A stretch of 64,000 nt of DNA from an uncultured Ligilactobacillus sp. (GCA_944326135.1 CALVCU010000009.1:1-64000); one strand, 5' to 3'. Positions 9,219-22,468 are shown, counted from the first letter of the stretch. Translations and numbers: made by a program. The notes: generated by a model from the sequence alone, not told the origin.

Positions 9219-10622
9219 ATGGTAGTAGGAGATTTTGCAATTGATTTAGATACAGTTGTAATTGGATCCGGCCCTGGTGGTTATGTAGCAGCAATTCATG
9301 CTGCAGAGTTAGGACAAAAAGTTACAGTTATTGAAAATAAATTTATCGGTGGAGTTTGTTTAAACGTTGGATGTATTCCATCTAAAGCATTAGTTGAAGC
9401 AGCTCATCATTACCAAAGTGCAATGAATTCTCAAAAAATGGGATTGGAAGTTACTGCTGCAAAATTAGATTTTGATCAAACACAAATTTGGAAACAAAGC
9501 GTTGTTAACAAATTAACAGGTGGAGTAGCTAGTTTATTTAAAAAGCACCATATTGATGTAATTTGGGGTACAGCGTATATTCGTGATGCACATAGTCTTC
9601 GTGTTATCAAGGATGATAATGCACAAACTTATACATTCAAAAATTTAATCATTGCAACAGGAAGTCATCCAGTTGAAATTCCTAACTTCAAATATGAAGA
9701 TCGTGTTATTGACTCTACTGGAGCACTAGATTTAAAGAAAGTTCCAGAACACTTGATTGTTGTTGGTGGTGGCTATATTGGATGCGAATTAGCTTCTGCA
9801 TATGCCAATTTAGGTGCACATGTATCAATTATAGAAGGTACAAACCAAATTTTATCTAACTACGAAGCTGATATGGTCAGAATTATTGAAAAACATTTCA
9901 GTTCACAAGGTGTTGACATTTATACTAATGCTTTAGCAAAAAAAGCTGAACAAACAGCTGATAAAGTAACAATTACTTTTGAAGTAGATGGAAAAGAAAA
10001 GGAATTAGTCGGCGATTATTGTCTAGTATCTGTTGGTCGTCGGCCAAATACTAAGAATATGGGCCTTGAACATGCTGGTGTTGAACTAGATGATCATGGA
10101 TTGATTAAGGTAGATAATCAAGGAAGAACAACTGTGCCAAATATTTATGCGATTGGGGACGTTGTTCCAGGTTTTGCATTAGCTCATAAAGCGGAATACG
10201 AAGGCAAGGTTGCAGCTGAAGCAATTGCTGGGAAAAAGGCAACTGTTGATTACCATGCAATGCCTGCTGTTTGTTACACTGATATTCCGCTTGCAACAAC
10301 TGGTTTAACAATGCAAGAAGCAAAAGATCAGGGGTTAGAAGTAGAACAAGCCCAATTCCCATTCACTGCAAATGGACGTGCAATTTCAATGGATGCAGTT
10401 GATGGATTTGTACGTTTGATCTATTTAAAAGAAAACAATATCCTTGTTGGAGCTCAAATTGTGGGTGAAGATGCTTCAGATTTGATTAGTGAATTAACAT
10501 TAGCAATTGAATCTGGAAATACTATTGATGACTTATCACTAACAATTCATCCTCATCCTTCATTATCAGAAGCAATTTGGGATGCAGCAGATGTTGGCTT
10601 AGGATTTCCAACAAATATTTAA
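9219..10622 (+). CDS. pdhD: Dihydrolipoamide dehydrogenase (E3)
   Basis: FAD flavoprotein that reoxidises dihydrolipoamide and reduces NAD+. 467 aa. The FAD site VIGSGPGGYVAA starts near residue 14, the redox disulphide is Cys47/Cys52 in GGVCLNVGCIPSK, the NAD site VVGGGYIGCELAS lies near 182, and the C-terminal HPHPSLSEAI carries the active-site His of the partner subunit. It starts 3 bases after pdhC and ends the operon at a terminator. Confidence 0.97.
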   Translation: MVVGDFAIDLDTVVIGSGPGGYVAAIHAAELGQKVTVIENKFIGGVCLNVGCIPSKALVEAAHHYQSAMNSQKMGLEVTAAKLDFDQTQIWKQSVVNKLTGGVASLFKKHHIDVIWGTAYIRDAHSLRVIKDDNAQTYTFKNLIIATGSHPVEIPNFKYEDRVIDSTGALDLKKVPEHLIVVGGGYIGCELASAYANLGAHVSIIEGTNQILSNYEADMVRIIEKHFSSQGVDIYTNALAKKAEQTADKVTITFEVDGKEKELVGDYCLVSVGRRPNTKNMGLEHAGVELDDHGLIKVDNQGRTTVPNIYAIGDVVPGFALAHKAEYEGKVAAEAIAGKKATVDYHAMPAVCYTDIPLATTGLTMQEAKDQGLEVEQAQFPFTANGRAISMDAVDGFVRLIYLKENNILVGAQIVGEDASDLISELTLAIESGNTIDDLSLTIHPHPSLSEAIWDAADVGLGFPTNI

Positions 10623-10624
10623 AA

Positions 10625-10664
10625 AATAGAAACTATGGGGATTTTCCTATAGTTCCTATTTTTA
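10625..10664 (+). terminator. Intrinsic terminator after pdhD
   Basis: AACTATGGG (10631-10639) pairs with CCTATAGTT (10646-10654), extended outward by AATAG/CTATT, then T-rich sequence. It ends the pdhABCD transcript. Confidence 0.8.
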
Positions 10665-10694
10665 TAATTAAATAAGTTACTTGGAGGGTAAAAA

Positions 10695-11714
10695 ATGCAA
10701 TACTACGCAATGAAAACAAACGATATTAGAACTAATCTTGCTACAGAACAATATTTAATGAATTCAGATAAAATTACATTACCATTTATGTTATTTTATA
10801 TTGAAAATCCATGTATTATTGTTGGTCGAAACCAAAATACAATGGAAGAAATCAATGATGAATACTGCCGAAATCATAATATTACGGTTACTCGACGCCT
10901 TTCAGGTGGTGGAGCAATGTATCAAGATTTAGGAAATCTATGTTTTAGTTTTATTGTGCCTGCAAATGATCAAAGATTTGGTGATTTCAAAGATTTAGTC
11001 AAGCCTATCGTTGATGCATTACATGAAATGGGAGCTACACAAGCTGAAGTAACAGGAAGAAATGACATTGTAATTGAGGGAAAGAAATTTTCAGGAAATG
11101 CAATGTATACGCGAAATGGTCGTACATTTAGTCACGGAACATTGATGTTTGATGTAAATACTGATGCTGTTGCTGATGCATTGAAAGTTCCTAAAGATAA
11201 AATTGAATCTAAGGGAATTAAATCTGTTCGTGCACGTGTAACAAACATCAAAAAATATTTAAAGCCTGAATACCAAAATTTAAATACCTTTGAATTTCGT
11301 GATGAATTGATTAAGAAAATTTGGAATGTTGATACAATTGAAGAAGCTCAAAAATTTGAGTATCATTTAACAAAATCTGACGAAGAAGAAATCAAAAAGA
11401 TTCAAGACAAAACATATAACAATTGGGATTGGGTATATGGACAATCACCTAAGTTTACAGTGCAAAAAAGAAAACACTTCACAGGTGGTACGATTGATGC
11501 AAGATTTGACGTTGAGGATGGCCATGTGAAGAATGTTAAAATTTATGGTGACTTCTTTGGTATTAAAAAGGTAGAAGATGTTGAAAAAGCATTGATTGGA
11601 AAAGAATATAATGCTGACGTATTGAAGGAAACGTTAGAAAATATTAATTTAAATAACTACTTCCACGGAATTCCTGCAGAAGATATTATTAATTTAATTG
11701 CTTTACAACACTAA
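10695..11714 (+). CDS. lplA: Lipoate-protein ligase
   Basis: ATP-dependent attachment of salvaged lipoate to E2 (and GcvH-type) proteins. 339 aa, with the N-terminal BPL/LplA catalytic fold, RRLSGGGAMYQD (the RRxxGGG lipoyl-AMP site, about residues 71-82) and the catalytic lysine in GRNDIVIEGKKFSGNA (near 125-140), followed by the C-terminal accessory domain of the long bacterial ligases. Its place after pdhABCD fits activation of PDH by salvaged lipoate; no lipoate synthesis gene is in the window. GGAGG lies ten bases upstream of the ATG. Confidence 0.95.
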   Translation: MQYYAMKTNDIRTNLATEQYLMNSDKITLPFMLFYIENPCIIVGRNQNTMEEINDEYCRNHNITVTRRLSGGGAMYQDLGNLCFSFIVPANDQRFGDFKDLVKPIVDALHEMGATQAEVTGRNDIVIEGKKFSGNAMYTRNGRTFSHGTLMFDVNTDAVADALKVPKDKIESKGIKSVRARVTNIKKYLKPEYQNLNTFEFRDELIKKIWNVDTIEEAQKFEYHLTKSDEEEIKKIQDKTYNNWDWVYGQSPKFTVQKRKHFTGGTIDARFDVEDGHVKNVKIYGDFFGIKKVEDVEKALIGKEYNADVLKETLENINLNNYFHGIPAEDIINLIALQH

Positions 11715-11729
11715 GTAAGTTAAATAGAT

Positions 11730-11765
11730 ATGATCCTATTCTTTGAGTAGGATCATTTTTATTTA
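11730..11765 (+). terminator. Intrinsic terminator after lplA
   Basis: ATGATCCTA/TAGGATCAT stem (11730-11755) with a short loop followed by a T-rich run. Confidence 0.85.
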
Positions 11766-11813
11766 ATTCGTAAAAATAGTTAAAAGTTGAAATATTAACA
11801 ATGTTTAAACTTA

Positions 11814-11842
11814 TTTACGCTTTAATGATAATATGTTAAAAT
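11814..11842 (+). promoter_or_regulatory. Promoter for the pyrH-polC region genes
   Basis: TTTACG at 11814-11819 and TAAAAT at 11837-11842, with a 17-base spacer and an extended -10 TG at 11834-11835. It lies 45 bases before the pyrH start. Confidence 0.65.
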
Positions 11843-11887
11843 TAATTGGAAATTACATACGAATATTTAGTTAATAGGAGGATACGC

Positions 11888-12607
11888 ATGGCTATTAAAT
11901 ATAAACGTGTGGTATTAAAGTTAAGTGGAGAAGCATTGGCAGGCGATGCTGGTAAAGGTATTAATCCACCTGAAATTCGTAAAGTTGCAGAAGAAATTAA
12001 AGAAGTACATGAATTAGGAGTTGAAATTGCTATTGTCGTAGGCGGTGGCAATATGTGGCGCGGTGAAACTGGCGCTCAATTAGGAATTGAACGTGCTCAA
12101 GCAGACTACATTGGTATGCTAGGTACTGTAATGAATGCATTAGCATTACAAGATACTCTAGAATCCTTAGATGTTCCTACACGTGTACAAACAGCGATTG
12201 AAATGAGACAGGTTGCAGAACCATATATTCGCCGTAAAGCAGTACGTCATTTAGAAAAGGGTCGTATTGTAATTTTTGCTGCTGGCACTGGTTCACCATA
12301 CTTCTCAACAGATACAACATCCGCACTTAGAGCATCAGAAATTAATGCAGATGTAATATTAATGGCTAAAAACGGCGTTGATGGAATTTACTCTGCCGAT
12401 CCAAAGAAAGATCAAACAGCAGTTAAGTTTGAAACACTAACTCATTTAGATATTATAAACAAAGGTTTACATGTTATGGATTCAACTGCTTCAACATTAT
12501 CAATGGATAACAATATTCCATTGGTTGTGTTCAATATGAATCAACATGGTAATATAAAGAAAGTTGTTGAAGGTGAAAATATCGGAACAACTGTGGAAGG
12601 AAAATAA
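11888..12607 (+). CDS. pyrH: Uridylate kinase
   Basis: UMP kinase of the amino acid kinase fold; makes UDP for nucleic acid and cell-wall precursors. 239 aa from the ATG at 11888, preceded by AGGAGG. An upstream in-frame start at 11846 lies in the promoter region and is rejected. Motifs: KLSGEALAG near residue 11, GGGNMWRG near 53, [11 protein letters not shown] near 132. frr follows after 2 bases. Confidence 0.97.
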   Translation: MAIKYKRVVLKLSGEALAGDAGKGINPPEIRKVAEEIKEVHELGVEIAIVVGGGNMWRGETGAQLGIERAQADYIGMLGTVMNALALQDTLESLDVPTRVQTAIEMRQVAEPYIRRKAVRHLEKGRIVIFAAGTGSPYFSTDTTSALRASEINADVILMAKNGVDGIYSADPKKDQTAVKFETLTHLDIINKGLHVMDSTASTLSMDNNIPLVVFNMNQHGNIKKVVEGENIGTTVEGK

Positions 12608-12609
12608 TA

Positions 12610-13173
12610 ATGAAAATTACAAATCCAATTATTCAAGACGGACAGGCACAAATGCTTAAAGCCCAAGATGCTTTAAGTCATGAATTAGGCGGAATTCGTG
12701 CTGGGAGAGCAAATGCAAGTATTTTAAACCGAGTAATGGTTGAATATTATGGTGCACCAACACCATTGAATCAAATTGCACAAATTTCTATTCCAGAAGC
12801 ACGAGTATTACTAATTACACCATATGATAAATCTTCACTAGACGATATTGAACATGCATTATTAGCATCAGATTTAGGATTAAATCCAGTTAATGATGGA
12901 ACTGTCATTCGTTTAGTTATTCCTCAATTAACAGAAGAACGTCGTAAAGAACTTGCAAAAGAAGTTAAAGCTATTGGTGAAAAAGCAAAGGGTTCTGTAC
13001 GACATGCTAGACGTGATATTCGAGAAGGCTTAAAGAAATCACAAAAGAATGGTGAATTATCAGAAGACGAATTGCACGATTTAGAAGATCAAGCACAACA
13101 AGTTACTGATGAGGCAATTAAGAAAGTTGACCAAATTGTTGCAGATAAGGAACAAGAAATTTTAGAAGGTTAA
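12610..13173 (+). CDS. frr: Ribosome recycling factor
   Basis: Splits post-termination ribosomes together with EF-G. 187 aa, close to the standard 185. Contains [35 protein letters not shown] sequence (residues 26-57) and the conserved [10 protein letters not shown]...[10 protein letters not shown] helix. It follows pyrH by 2 bases and ends at a strong terminator before uppS. Confidence 0.97.
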   Translation: MKITNPIIQDGQAQMLKAQDALSHELGGIRAGRANASILNRVMVEYYGAPTPLNQIAQISIPEARVLLITPYDKSSLDDIEHALLASDLGLNPVNDGTVIRLVIPQLTEERRKELAKEVKAIGEKAKGSVRHARRDIREGLKKSQKNGELSEDELHDLEDQAQQVTDEAIKKVDQIVADKEQEILEG

Positions 13174-13180
13174 TTTTTGT

Positions 13181-13218
13181 GGGGTAAAATAGACGATTGT
13201 CTAATTTTGCCCCTTTTG
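13181..13218 (+). terminator. Intrinsic terminator between frr and uppS
   Basis: GGGGTAAAAT (13181-13190) pairs with ATTTTGCCCC (13204-13213), with an inner AGAC/GTCT stem and then T residues. It lies only 32 bases before the uppS start, so uppS is reached by readthrough or by an undetected promoter. Confidence 0.85.
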
Positions 13219-13249
13219 TCGTATTTAGTTTAATTTTGGAGGCAAAATA

Positions 13250-14032
13250 TTGTTCGATAAGTTATTTAATAAATTTTCTAATGATACAAAAGAGGAAATT
13301 AAATTAGATGAAAATAAAATGCCTCAACATATTGCTATTATAATGGATGGCAATGGTCGTTGGGCACAAAAAAGAGGCTTACCACGTGTCGCAGGACATA
13401 AACGGGGAATGGAAGTTGTTAAAGATATTACAAAAACAGCAAGTGGTTTAGGAGTTAAAGTATTAACGCTTTATGCATTCTCAACTGAAAATTGGAAAAG
13501 ACCTAAAAAAGAAGTTAATTTTTTGATGGATTTGCCAGTTAAATTTTTTGATACTTTTGTTCCTGAATTAATTGAAAATAATATTAAAGTTAATGTTATG
13601 GGATATACGGAATATCTACCAGAAAAAACGCAAAAAGCGGTAAATGATGCAATCGAACAGACTAAAAATAATACAGGAATGATTCTAAATTTTGCATTAA
13701 ATTATGGTAGTCGTGCTGAGATTATAACAGCAGTGAAAAAAATTGCATTAGATGTAAAAAATCAAAAATTAGCAGTTGATGAAATAGATGAGGATGTTAT
13801 TTCAAAATCATTAATGACACAAAGCGTTGCACCATATAACGATCCAGAATTGTTAATTAGGACAAGTGGTGAAGAAAGAATATCCAATTTTTTACTTTGG
13901 CAATTAGCTTATAGTGAATTAGTATTTTCAGATAAATTTTGGCCAGAATATAAACCAAGCGATTTAATTGAAGATATAAATAAGTATCAACATCGAGATC
14001 GGAGATTCGGTGGCGTAAAGGAAGGTAAATAA
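13250..14032 (+). CDS. uppS: Undecaprenyl diphosphate synthase
   Basis: Cis-prenyltransferase that makes the C55 lipid carrier for peptidoglycan. 260 aa. Starts with TTG at 13250, fixed by GGAGG at 13238-13242 with a 7-base spacer. [16 protein letters not shown] (residues 28-43) holds the catalytic Asp, and [11 protein letters not shown] and [15 protein letters not shown] are conserved. About 25 N-terminal residues precede the catalytic domain. It overlaps cdsA by one base (TAATG). Confidence 0.96.
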   Translation: MFDKLFNKFSNDTKEEIKLDENKMPQHIAIIMDGNGRWAQKRGLPRVAGHKRGMEVVKDITKTASGLGVKVLTLYAFSTENWKRPKKEVNFLMDLPVKFFDTFVPELIENNIKVNVMGYTEYLPEKTQKAVNDAIEQTKNNTGMILNFALNYGSRAEIITAVKKIALDVKNQKLAVDEIDEDVISKSLMTQSVAPYNDPELLIRTSGEERISNFLLWQLAYSELVFSDKFWPEYKPSDLIEDINKYQHRDRRFGGVKEGK

Positions 14033-14823
14033 TGAAACAAAGAGTAACAACAGCGATTATCGCATTATTAATATTTATTCCACTTTTAATTATTGGTGGA
14101 ACTCCATTTAATATTTTAGTAGTTGCAATGGGAATTGTGGCAATGACAGAATTTGTATCCATGAAGAAATTATTTGTCGTTTCTCCTGCCGCATTTATTA
14201 GTTATTTTGCGATTGCGAGTTTATTAGTACCTAGAAACTGGCTTAATTTTTTGCCAGCTAATGAAAGTTATATAGATCTATTTTTTGTATTCTTACTTTG
14301 CTTGCTAGCTTTTACAGTAATGTCAAAAAATATGTTTTCATTTGATGATGCAGGTGCATTAATTTTAGGTGCTGTATATGCAGGATTTGGCTTCCATTTT
14401 ATGATTCAAGCACGTACTGAAAGTTTATGGATGCTCTTATATGCATTATTAATTGTTTGGATTACAGATAGTGGAGCTTATCTAATTGGTCGGAAAATTG
14501 GAAAACATAAGCTTGCTCCAAAAATTAGCCCAAATAAAACATGGGAAGGTTCAATTGGTGGAACACTAGCAGCAGTAATAATTGTTGGTATTTATGTTTA
14601 CATGCAACAATCTGTATTTAAATACAATATGCCAATTATGTTAGTTTTAACTTTAATCTTTTCAATTGGTGGACAATTTGGTGATTTAATTGAATCAGCA
14701 TTTAAACGTCATTATGGAGTAAAAGATTCAGGTAAGATCTTACCTGGACATGGAGGAATTCTTGACCGATTTGACTCATTATTATTTGTATTACCTTTGA
14801 TGCACTTTGCAGGATTGATTTAG
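14032..14823 (+). CDS. cdsA: Phosphatidate cytidylyltransferase
   Basis: Integral membrane enzyme that makes CDP-diacylglycerol for phospholipid synthesis. 263 aa with about seven or eight hydrophobic segments. The CDP-alcohol signature region reads SPNKTWEGSIGG (near residue 165) and GHGGILDRFDSLLFVLP at the C-terminal end. Translationally coupled to uppS by a one-base overlap. rseP follows after 28 bases. Confidence 0.95.
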   Translation: MKQRVTTAIIALLIFIPLLIIGGTPFNILVVAMGIVAMTEFVSMKKLFVVSPAAFISYFAIASLLVPRNWLNFLPANESYIDLFFVFLLCLLAFTVMSKNMFSFDDAGALILGAVYAGFGFHFMIQARTESLWMLLYALLIVWITDSGAYLIGRKIGKHKLAPKISPNKTWEGSIGGTLAAVIIVGIYVYMQQSVFKYNMPIMLVLTLIFSIGGQFGDLIESAFKRHYGVKDSGKILPGHGGILDRFDSLLFVLPLMHFAGLI

Positions 14824-14851
14824 TTCATTAAGAGAGGAGTTAAGCCAAAAA

Positions 14852-16132
14852 ATGATTGTCACAATTATTGCATTTATAATTGTTTTTGGTGTTTTAGTTT
14901 TCGTACATGAATTTGGACATTTTTATGCTGCTAAGAAATCAGGTATTTTAGTACGTGAATTTTCAATTGGAATGGGACCAAAAATATTTGCATATCATAA
15001 AAATGGAACAACGTACACTTGGCGGCTTCTTCCATTAGGAGGATATGTAAGAATGGCTGGCCTTGAAGATGATGAAGATACATTGCAAAAAGGTGCACCT
15101 GTATCATTAGTTTTAAATGATGATCAGATTGTAACTAAAATCAATACAAGCCAAAAGAAAATACTTAAAAACGCATTGCCATTAATTGTTACAGATTGGG
15201 ACCTACAAAAAGGTTTATGGATTGAAGGTTATGAAAATGGCGATGAAGAACAAGTAAAACGTTTTAAAGTCGATCATGATGCAATGATCATCGAAAATGA
15301 TGGAACAGAAATTCAAATTGCTCCTCTTGATGTCCAGTATCAATCTGTCAGCGTTCCTAAAAGATTAATTACAAACGCTGCAGGTCCATTTAATAATTTC
15401 ATTCTTGCAATTATTGCATTTGGATTAATTGCTTTTATTCAAGGTGGAGTTCAAGTAGAAACTAATTCAAATCAAATTGGAACTGTTCAAACATCTTCAG
15501 TTGCTGCAAAAGCTGGATTGAAAGCTGATGATCGAATTGTTTCAGTAGAGGGAAAGAAAACTGATAATTGGCAAGAATTAGTAAATGCAATTAGCAGTCG
15601 CGGCGGTAAAGAAACTACTCTTGTTGTGAAGAATAAAAATAAAACACGACAAATCACGTTAGTGCCAAAGGTTGTAAAACAAAATGGAGAAAAAATTGGA
15701 CAAATAGGAATTACTGAAAAGATTAAGACTAACCATTCTATTGGTGCAATTTTATCATACGGATTTGTACGGACTTGGCAAATTATAGTAGCAATTTTTG
15801 CAGCATTAGGTCAAATGTTTACACATGGATTTAGTTTAAATGACTTTGGTGGACCAGTTGCAATGTACTCAATGACTTCAAAAGCTGCTCACTATGGAGT
15901 ATTGAGTGTAATTAATTTAATGGCATTCTTATCTATAAACCTAGGTATTATGAACTTATTGCCTATTCCAGCATTAGACGGTGGAAAAATTGTTTTGAAT
16001 GTTGTTGAAGGTATTAGGAAAAAACCAATTGATCCTAATAAAGAAGTTGTGATTACAATGATTGGATTTGCCTTGTTAATGATTTTAATGATTTTAGTAA
16101 CATGGAATGATATTCGGCGTTACTTCTTCTAA
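14852..16132 (+). CDS. rseP: Site-2 intramembrane metalloprotease RseP/RasP
   Basis: Regulated intramembrane protease. The zinc site HEFGH is at residues 19-23 in the first membrane helix, the second zinc ligand motif is PALDGGKI near residue 375, and a PDZ domain lies at about 205-280 (IGTVQTSSVAAKAGLKADDRIVSVEG). 426 aa, normal for Gram-positives. The cdsA-rseP-proS order is conserved. Substrates (anti-sigma factors, signal peptides, peptide pheromones) cannot be told from the sequence. Confidence 0.95.
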   Translation: MIVTIIAFIIVFGVLVFVHEFGHFYAAKKSGILVREFSIGMGPKIFAYHKNGTTYTWRLLPLGGYVRMAGLEDDEDTLQKGAPVSLVLNDDQIVTKINTSQKKILKNALPLIVTDWDLQKGLWIEGYENGDEEQVKRFKVDHDAMIIENDGTEIQIAPLDVQYQSVSVPKRLITNAAGPFNNFILAIIAFGLIAFIQGGVQVETNSNQIGTVQTSSVAAKAGLKADDRIVSVEGKKTDNWQELVNAISSRGGKETTLVVKNKNKTRQITLVPKVVKQNGEKIGQIGITEKIKTNHSIGAILSYGFVRTWQIIVAIFAALGQMFTHGFSLNDFGGPVAMYSMTSKAAHYGVLSVINLMAFLSINLGIMNLLPIPALDGGKIVLNVVEGIRKKPIDPNKEVVITMIGFALLMILMILVTWNDIRRYFF

Positions 16133-16163
16133 AAAAATATGATAGACTAGAAAAAGAATTTAA

Positions 16164-17900
<1,737 letters not shown>

Positions 17901-17965
17901 TTTCTAGGATAAGGGAATAATAGTTAAGAGTTTAATTAATTTAAATCACTTTACAACGAAGTAGT

Positions 17966-17971
17966 TATAAT
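17966..17971 (+). promoter_or_regulatory. Possible -10 element upstream of the polC leader
   Basis: A perfect TATAAT between proS and polC. TTTACA at 17950-17955 is only 10 bases away and no good -35 sits at 16-18 bases. If used, transcripts would pass through the hairpin at 18013-18052 before reaching polC. Confidence 0.3.
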
Positions 17972-18012
17972 ACTAGTTGGAATTTAAGGTTTTAATTTAG
18001 CCCGACTGGAAA

Positions 18013-18052
18013 TCTAAAAAAGACTGGGCTGAGTGCTGCAGTCTTTTTTAGA
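18013..18052. terminator. 14-bp hairpin terminator or attenuator in front of polC
   Basis: A perfect 14-bp stem, TCTAAAAAAGACTG at 18013-18026 against 18039-18052, with A and T runs inside the stem so it can terminate in both directions. It ends 27 bases before the polC start, leaving no space for a promoter. AGCCC at 17999-18003 could pair with GGGCT at 18026-18030 and open the base of the stem, as an antiterminator would. Confidence 0.75.
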
Positions 18053-18079
18053 CTTAATAAATAGGAGAGGAGAATAAGA

Positions 18080-21000
18080 TTGGCTTTAAGTAAACAGGAA
18101 TTATTTAATAAATTGTTAGAACAAATAGATTGGCAGCCTAATGAAAATGATAAAGAGTTTTTAAAAGATGCCGCTATTGATAATGTTAAAGTTCATATAG
18201 ATTCAAAGCGTTGGGATTTTTGTTTGCAAGTAGATAATATTTTGCCGTTTAATTTATATGTTGATTTGGTTAATCACATTTCTGTTGCGTTTAAAGAAAT
18301 TGCTGAAACTCATTTATTGATTAAAACGCAGAATCCTGAAGTAACAAATAAAAATTTGGCAGAATATTGGCAATGGGCAGTATCACATAGTGAAGTTCAT
18401 TCTCCGATGATTAGTGAAGTTTTTCGTGGGAAGGTACCATCTTTACAAGATGGTAGGCCTGTAATTGTTGCAGAAAATGAAATCGTTAAGAACTTTTTGA
18501 CAAGTCAAGCTTTAGGTCCAATTGAAGATGAATATAGTAAAGTTGGTTTTCCTAAGTTAACTTTCTCTACTTTAATTGATGATTCTAAATCTCAAGCCAA
18601 AATAAATGAGTTTAAAGAAAAGAAAGCTAAATCTGATGCTGAATTAGCACAGAGAGCAATGAAAGCAATTAAGAAACAATCTGAAAAGAGAAAGAGCAAG
18701 CAAAAAGAAAATGTTAATTTAGATGGACCAATTGTTTTAGGTAAAAAAATAAGTGATGATGTTCCAGTTCGGCAAATGTCTGAAATAAATGAAGAAGAGC
18801 GTTCAGTTGTTGTTCAAGGATATATATTTGATCGTGAAATAAGACAACTTCGTTCTGAACGTAAATTGCTAATTTTAAAAGTTACGGATTATAGTTCATC
18901 TTTTGTAATTAAAAAGTTTTCGAGAGATGAGAATGATGAAGCAATTTTTGAAGCTTTAAAAGTAGGAAAATGGATAAAAGTTCGTGGAAGTGTGCAAGAA
19001 GATAGCTTTATGAGAGATTTAACTATTAATGCATATGACATTATGGAAGTTAAACATGAGAAACGTAAAGATACGATGCCCGATGGGGAAAAAAGAGTTG
19101 AATTACATTTACATACTAATATGAGTCAAATGGATGCAACTAATAGTATTTCTGATTATGTTTCTCAAGCAGCTAAATGGGGACATAAAGCAATTGCGGT
19201 GACTGATCATGGAGGATTGCAAGCTTTCCCTGAAGCTCATACGGCTGGTCAGAAGAATAACGTTAAAATTTTGTATGGTGTAGAAGCTGATATTGTGAAT
19301 GATGGTATGCCAATTGCATATAATGAAGCACATGTAAACTTGAAAGATAGCACATATGTTATTTTTGATACGGAAACAACAGGGCTTTCTGCACGGTATG
19401 ATAAAGTAATTGAATTAGCGGCAGTTAAAATGAAAAATGGTACAGTTATTGATCGTTTTGAACAATTCATTGATCCTGGTCATCCGCTTTCACAAACTAC
19501 AATCAATTTAACAAGTATTACTGATGACATGGTGAAGGGTTCTAAATCTGAAGAAGAAGTCTTTAAAATGTTCCAGGAATTTTGTAAAGGATGCATAATT
19601 GTTGGTCATAATGCAACTTTTGACGTTGATTTTATGAATACTGGATATGAACGTCATCATTTGCCTTTGATTAAAGAACCATGGATTGATACATTACCAT
19701 TAGCACGCTTTTTGTATCCTGAGATGAAGGGGTTCAGACTAAATACATTGGCTAAAAAATTAGATGTAAATCTAGAACATCATCACCGTGCTATATATGA
19801 TGCTGAAGCAACAGGTTACATTTACTATGCAATGTTAAAAGATGCAGAAGAAAATTATGATATAAAATATCATGACGATTTCAATAAATATGTAGGTGAA
19901 AATGATGCATATAAACATGAACATCCTTTCCATGCAACTATTTTAGCCAAAACACAAGAAGGACTTAAAAATTTATTTAAATTGATGTCTGATGGAATGA
20001 CGAAGTACTTTTATCGTGTAGCACGAATTCCAAGGTCAGTTTTAAATAAGTATCGTGAAGGATTATTGATTGGTTCAGCATGTGCTAATGGTGAAGTATT
20101 TACTGCAATGATGCAGAAGGGATATGGCGTAGCAAAAGAAAAAGCTAAATATTATGATTATTTGGAAGTTCAGCCAAAACCATTGTATGAACCACTAATT
20201 GAACAAGAATTAGTAAAAGATGAAGCAAATCTAGAAGAAATTATCTCCAATATGATAGATTTAGCTCATGAATTGCAAATTCCGATTGTTGCTACTGGTG
20301 ATGTTCATTATATGAATAAAGAAGATGCAATATATCGTAAGATTTTGATTCATTCTCAAGGTGGAGCTAACTCTTTAAATAGATTGCATAAACTTCCAGA
20401 TGCTCATTTTAGAACGACAGATGAAATGTTAGATGATTTTTCATTTTTAGATGAAAAAACTGCTAAAGAAATTGTTATAGATAACCCAACTAAGCTAGCA
20501 GATGAAATAGATGATATATCTCCTGTTAAAGACAAGTTATATACACCAAATATGCCTGGGGCAAATGAGCAAATTAGAGAGTTAGCGCTAAATAAGGCTC
20601 ATGATTGGTATGGTGATCCGCTACCAGAATTAGTACAAGCAAGATTAGATAAAGAATTAAAATCTATTATTGGAAATGGTTTTGCGGTTATTTATTTAAT
20701 TGCACAAAAATTGGTATTTAAATCAAATAAGGACGGATATTTAGTAGGTTCTCGTGGATCAGTTGGTTCAAGTTTTGTTGCTACAATGACTGGAATTACT
20801 GAAGTAAATCCATTACCACCACATTATCGTTGCCCTAAATGTAAATACTCAGAATTCTACACTAAAGGTGAGTATGGGTCTGGTTATGATTTACCTGATA
20901 AAAAGTGTCCAGAATGTGGAACAGAATTGATTAAAGATGGACAAGAAATTCCATTTGAAACATTCCTTGGTTTTAAGGGAAATAAGGTTCCTGATATTGA

Positions 21001-22429
21001 TTTAAACTTTTCAGGTGACTACCAACCAATTGGGCATAATTATACTAAGGTACTATTTGGTGAGAATAATGTTTTTCGGGCTGGAACTATTGGTACTGTT
21101 GCTGATAAAACTGCGTATGGTTATGTAAAAGCATATGAAAGAGATACAGAACAAACTTTAAGAAGTGCAGAAGTTGATCGTCTTGCAAAGGGAGCAACTG
21201 GTGTAAAACGTACTACTGGTCAACACCCTGCTGGAATTTTAGTAGTTCCAGATAATATGGAAATTTATGATTTTTCACCAATTCAATATCCTGCTGATGA
21301 TTTGAGTGCACCATGGAGAACTACACACTTTGATTTCCACTCAATTCATGATAATATTCTTAAGCTTGATATTTTAGGGCATGATGATCCTACAATGATT
21401 CGTATGTTGCAAGATTTATCTGGAATTGAGCCAAAATCAATTCCTACAGATGATCCTGGGGTTATGGCATTGTTTTCAGGAACGGAAATTCTTGGTGTAA
21501 CTCCAGAGCAAATTCAGTCTAAAACTGGGACACTGGGAATCCCTGAATTTGGAACTAGATTTGTTCGTGGAATGCTTGAAAAAACGCATCCATCTACATT
21601 TGCCGAATTATTAAAAATTTCAGGATTATCTCATGGTACTGATGTTTGGTTAGGAAATGCAGAAGAATTAATTGAAAATGGAACAGCTAAAATGAGTGAA
21701 ATTATTGGATGTCGTGATGATATTATGATGGATTTAATTCACTTTGGCGTAGATTCTGAAACTTCTTTCCAAATTATGGAACACGTACGTAAAGGTCGAG
21801 GAATTCCTGACGATTGGCAAAAAGAAATGAAAGAAGCAGATGTTCCAGAGTGGTATATTGGATCATGTTTGAAGATTAAATATATGTTCCCTAAGGCACA
21901 CGCTGCTGCTTATGTTTTAATGGCTTTACGTATTGCTTACTTTAAGGTTTATTTCCCAATTATTTACTATGCAGCTTATTTTTCAGTTCGTGCAGATGAT
22001 TTTGACTTAGTTGCGATGGCACATGGAAAGGAATCTGTAAAAGCAGCAATGAAGGAAATAAATGATAAAGGAATGGAAGCTTCAACTAAAGAAAAGAACT
22101 TATTAACTGTTCTAGAAATAGCTAATGAAATGCTTGAACGTGGATTTAAATTTAAAATGGTAGATATTAATAAATCTGATTCTTCAGATTGGTTAATTAT
22201 GGATGATGGAAAAACATTACTAGCTCCATTTTCTGCACTCCCAGGTTTAGGACTAAATGTTGCTAAACAAATAATTGCAGCACGTGAAGAAAAACCATTT
22301 CTTTCAAAAGAAGATTTAGCTAAACGAGGTAAAGTTTCTCAATCAATTATTGAATTTATGAATGAACAACATGTTTTAGATGATTTACCAGATGAAAATC
22401 AATTAAGTTTATTTGATAGCATGTTTTAA
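18080..22429 (+). CDS. polC: DNA polymerase III subunit alpha, PolC type
   Basis: The main replicative polymerase of low-GC Gram-positives. 1449 aa. Starts with TTG after AGGAGAGG. Domain order: N-terminal domain, OB fold (about 240-330), PHP domain split by the DEDD exonuclease ([13 protein letters not shown] near residue 430 begins the proofreading domain), zinc-binding CPKC...CPEC near 916-955, the C-family catalytic palm with PDIDLNFSG near 980, and helix-hairpin-helix regions at the end. The built-in 3'-5' exonuclease distinguishes it from DnaE, also encoded in this window. Confidence 0.97.
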   Translation: MALSKQELFNKLLEQIDWQPNENDKEFLKDAAIDNVKVHIDSKRWDFCLQVDNILPFNLYVDLVNHISVAFKEIAETHLLIKTQNPEVTNKNLAEYWQWAVSHSEVHSPMISEVFRGKVPSLQDGRPVIVAENEIVKNFLTSQALGPIEDEYSKVGFPKLTFSTLIDDSKSQAKINEFKEKKAKSDAELAQRAMKAIKKQSEKRKSKQKENVNLDGPIVLGKKISDDVPVRQMSEINEEERSVVVQGYIFDREIRQLRSERKLLILKVTDYSSSFVIKKFSRDENDEAIFEALKVGKWIKVRGSVQEDSFMRDLTINAYDIMEVKHEKRKDTMPDGEKRVELHLHTNMSQMDATNSISDYVSQAAKWGHKAIAVTDHGGLQAFPEAHTAGQKNNVKILYGVEADIVNDGMPIAYNEAHVNLKDSTYVIFDTETTGLSARYDKVIELAAVKMKNGTVIDRFEQFIDPGHPLSQTTINLTSITDDMVKGSKSEEEVFKMFQEFCKGCIIVGHNATFDVDFMNTGYERHHLPLIKEPWIDTLPLARFLYPEMKGFRLNTLAKKLDVNLEHHHRAIYDAEATGYIYYAMLKDAEENYDIKYHDDFNKYVGENDAYKHEHPFHATILAKTQEGLKNLFKLMSDGMTKYFYRVARIPRSVLNKYREGLLIGSACANGEVFTAMMQKGYGVAKEKAKYYDYLEVQPKPLYEPLIEQELVKDEANLEEIISNMIDLAHELQIPIVATGDVHYMNKEDAIYRKILIHSQGGANSLNRLHKLPDAHFRTTDEMLDDFSFLDEKTAKEIVIDNPTKLADEIDDISPVKDKLYTPNMPGANEQIRELALNKAHDWYGDPLPELVQARLDKELKSIIGNGFAVIYLIAQKLVFKSNKDGYLVGSRGSVGSSFVATMTGITEVNPLPPHYRCPKCKYSEFYTKGEYGSGYDLPDKKCPECGTELIKDGQEIPFETFLGFKGNKVPDIDLNFSGDYQPIGHNYTKVLFGENNVFRAGTIGTVADKTAYGYVKAYERDTEQTLRSAEVDRLAKGATGVKRTTGQHPAGILVVPDNMEIYDFSPIQYPADDLSAPWRTTHFDFHSIHDNILKLDILGHDDPTMIRMLQDLSGIEPKSIPTDDPGVMALFSGTEILGVTPEQIQSKTGTLGIPEFGTRFVRGMLEKTHPSTFAELLKISGLSHGTDVWLGNAEELIENGTAKMSEIIGCRDDIMMDLIHFGVDSETSFQIMEHVRKGRGIPDDWQKEMKEADVPEWYIGSCLKIKYMFPKAHAAAYVLMALRIAYFKVYFPIIYYAAYFSVRADDFDLVAMAHGKESVKAAMKEINDKGMEASTKEKNLLTVLEIANEMLERGFKFKMVDINKSDSSDWLIMDDGKTLLAPFSALPGLGLNVAKQIIAAREEKPFLSKEDLAKRGKVSQSIIEFMNEQHVLDDLPDENQLSLFDSMF

Positions 22430-22436
22430 AAATAAA

Positions 22437-22468
22437 GGCTCATAACAGTGATGTTATGGGCCTTTTTT
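22437..22468 (+). terminator. Intrinsic terminator after polC
   Basis: GGCTCATAACA/TGTTATGGGCC, an 11-bp stem with loop GTGA, then six T residues. Confidence 0.9.
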
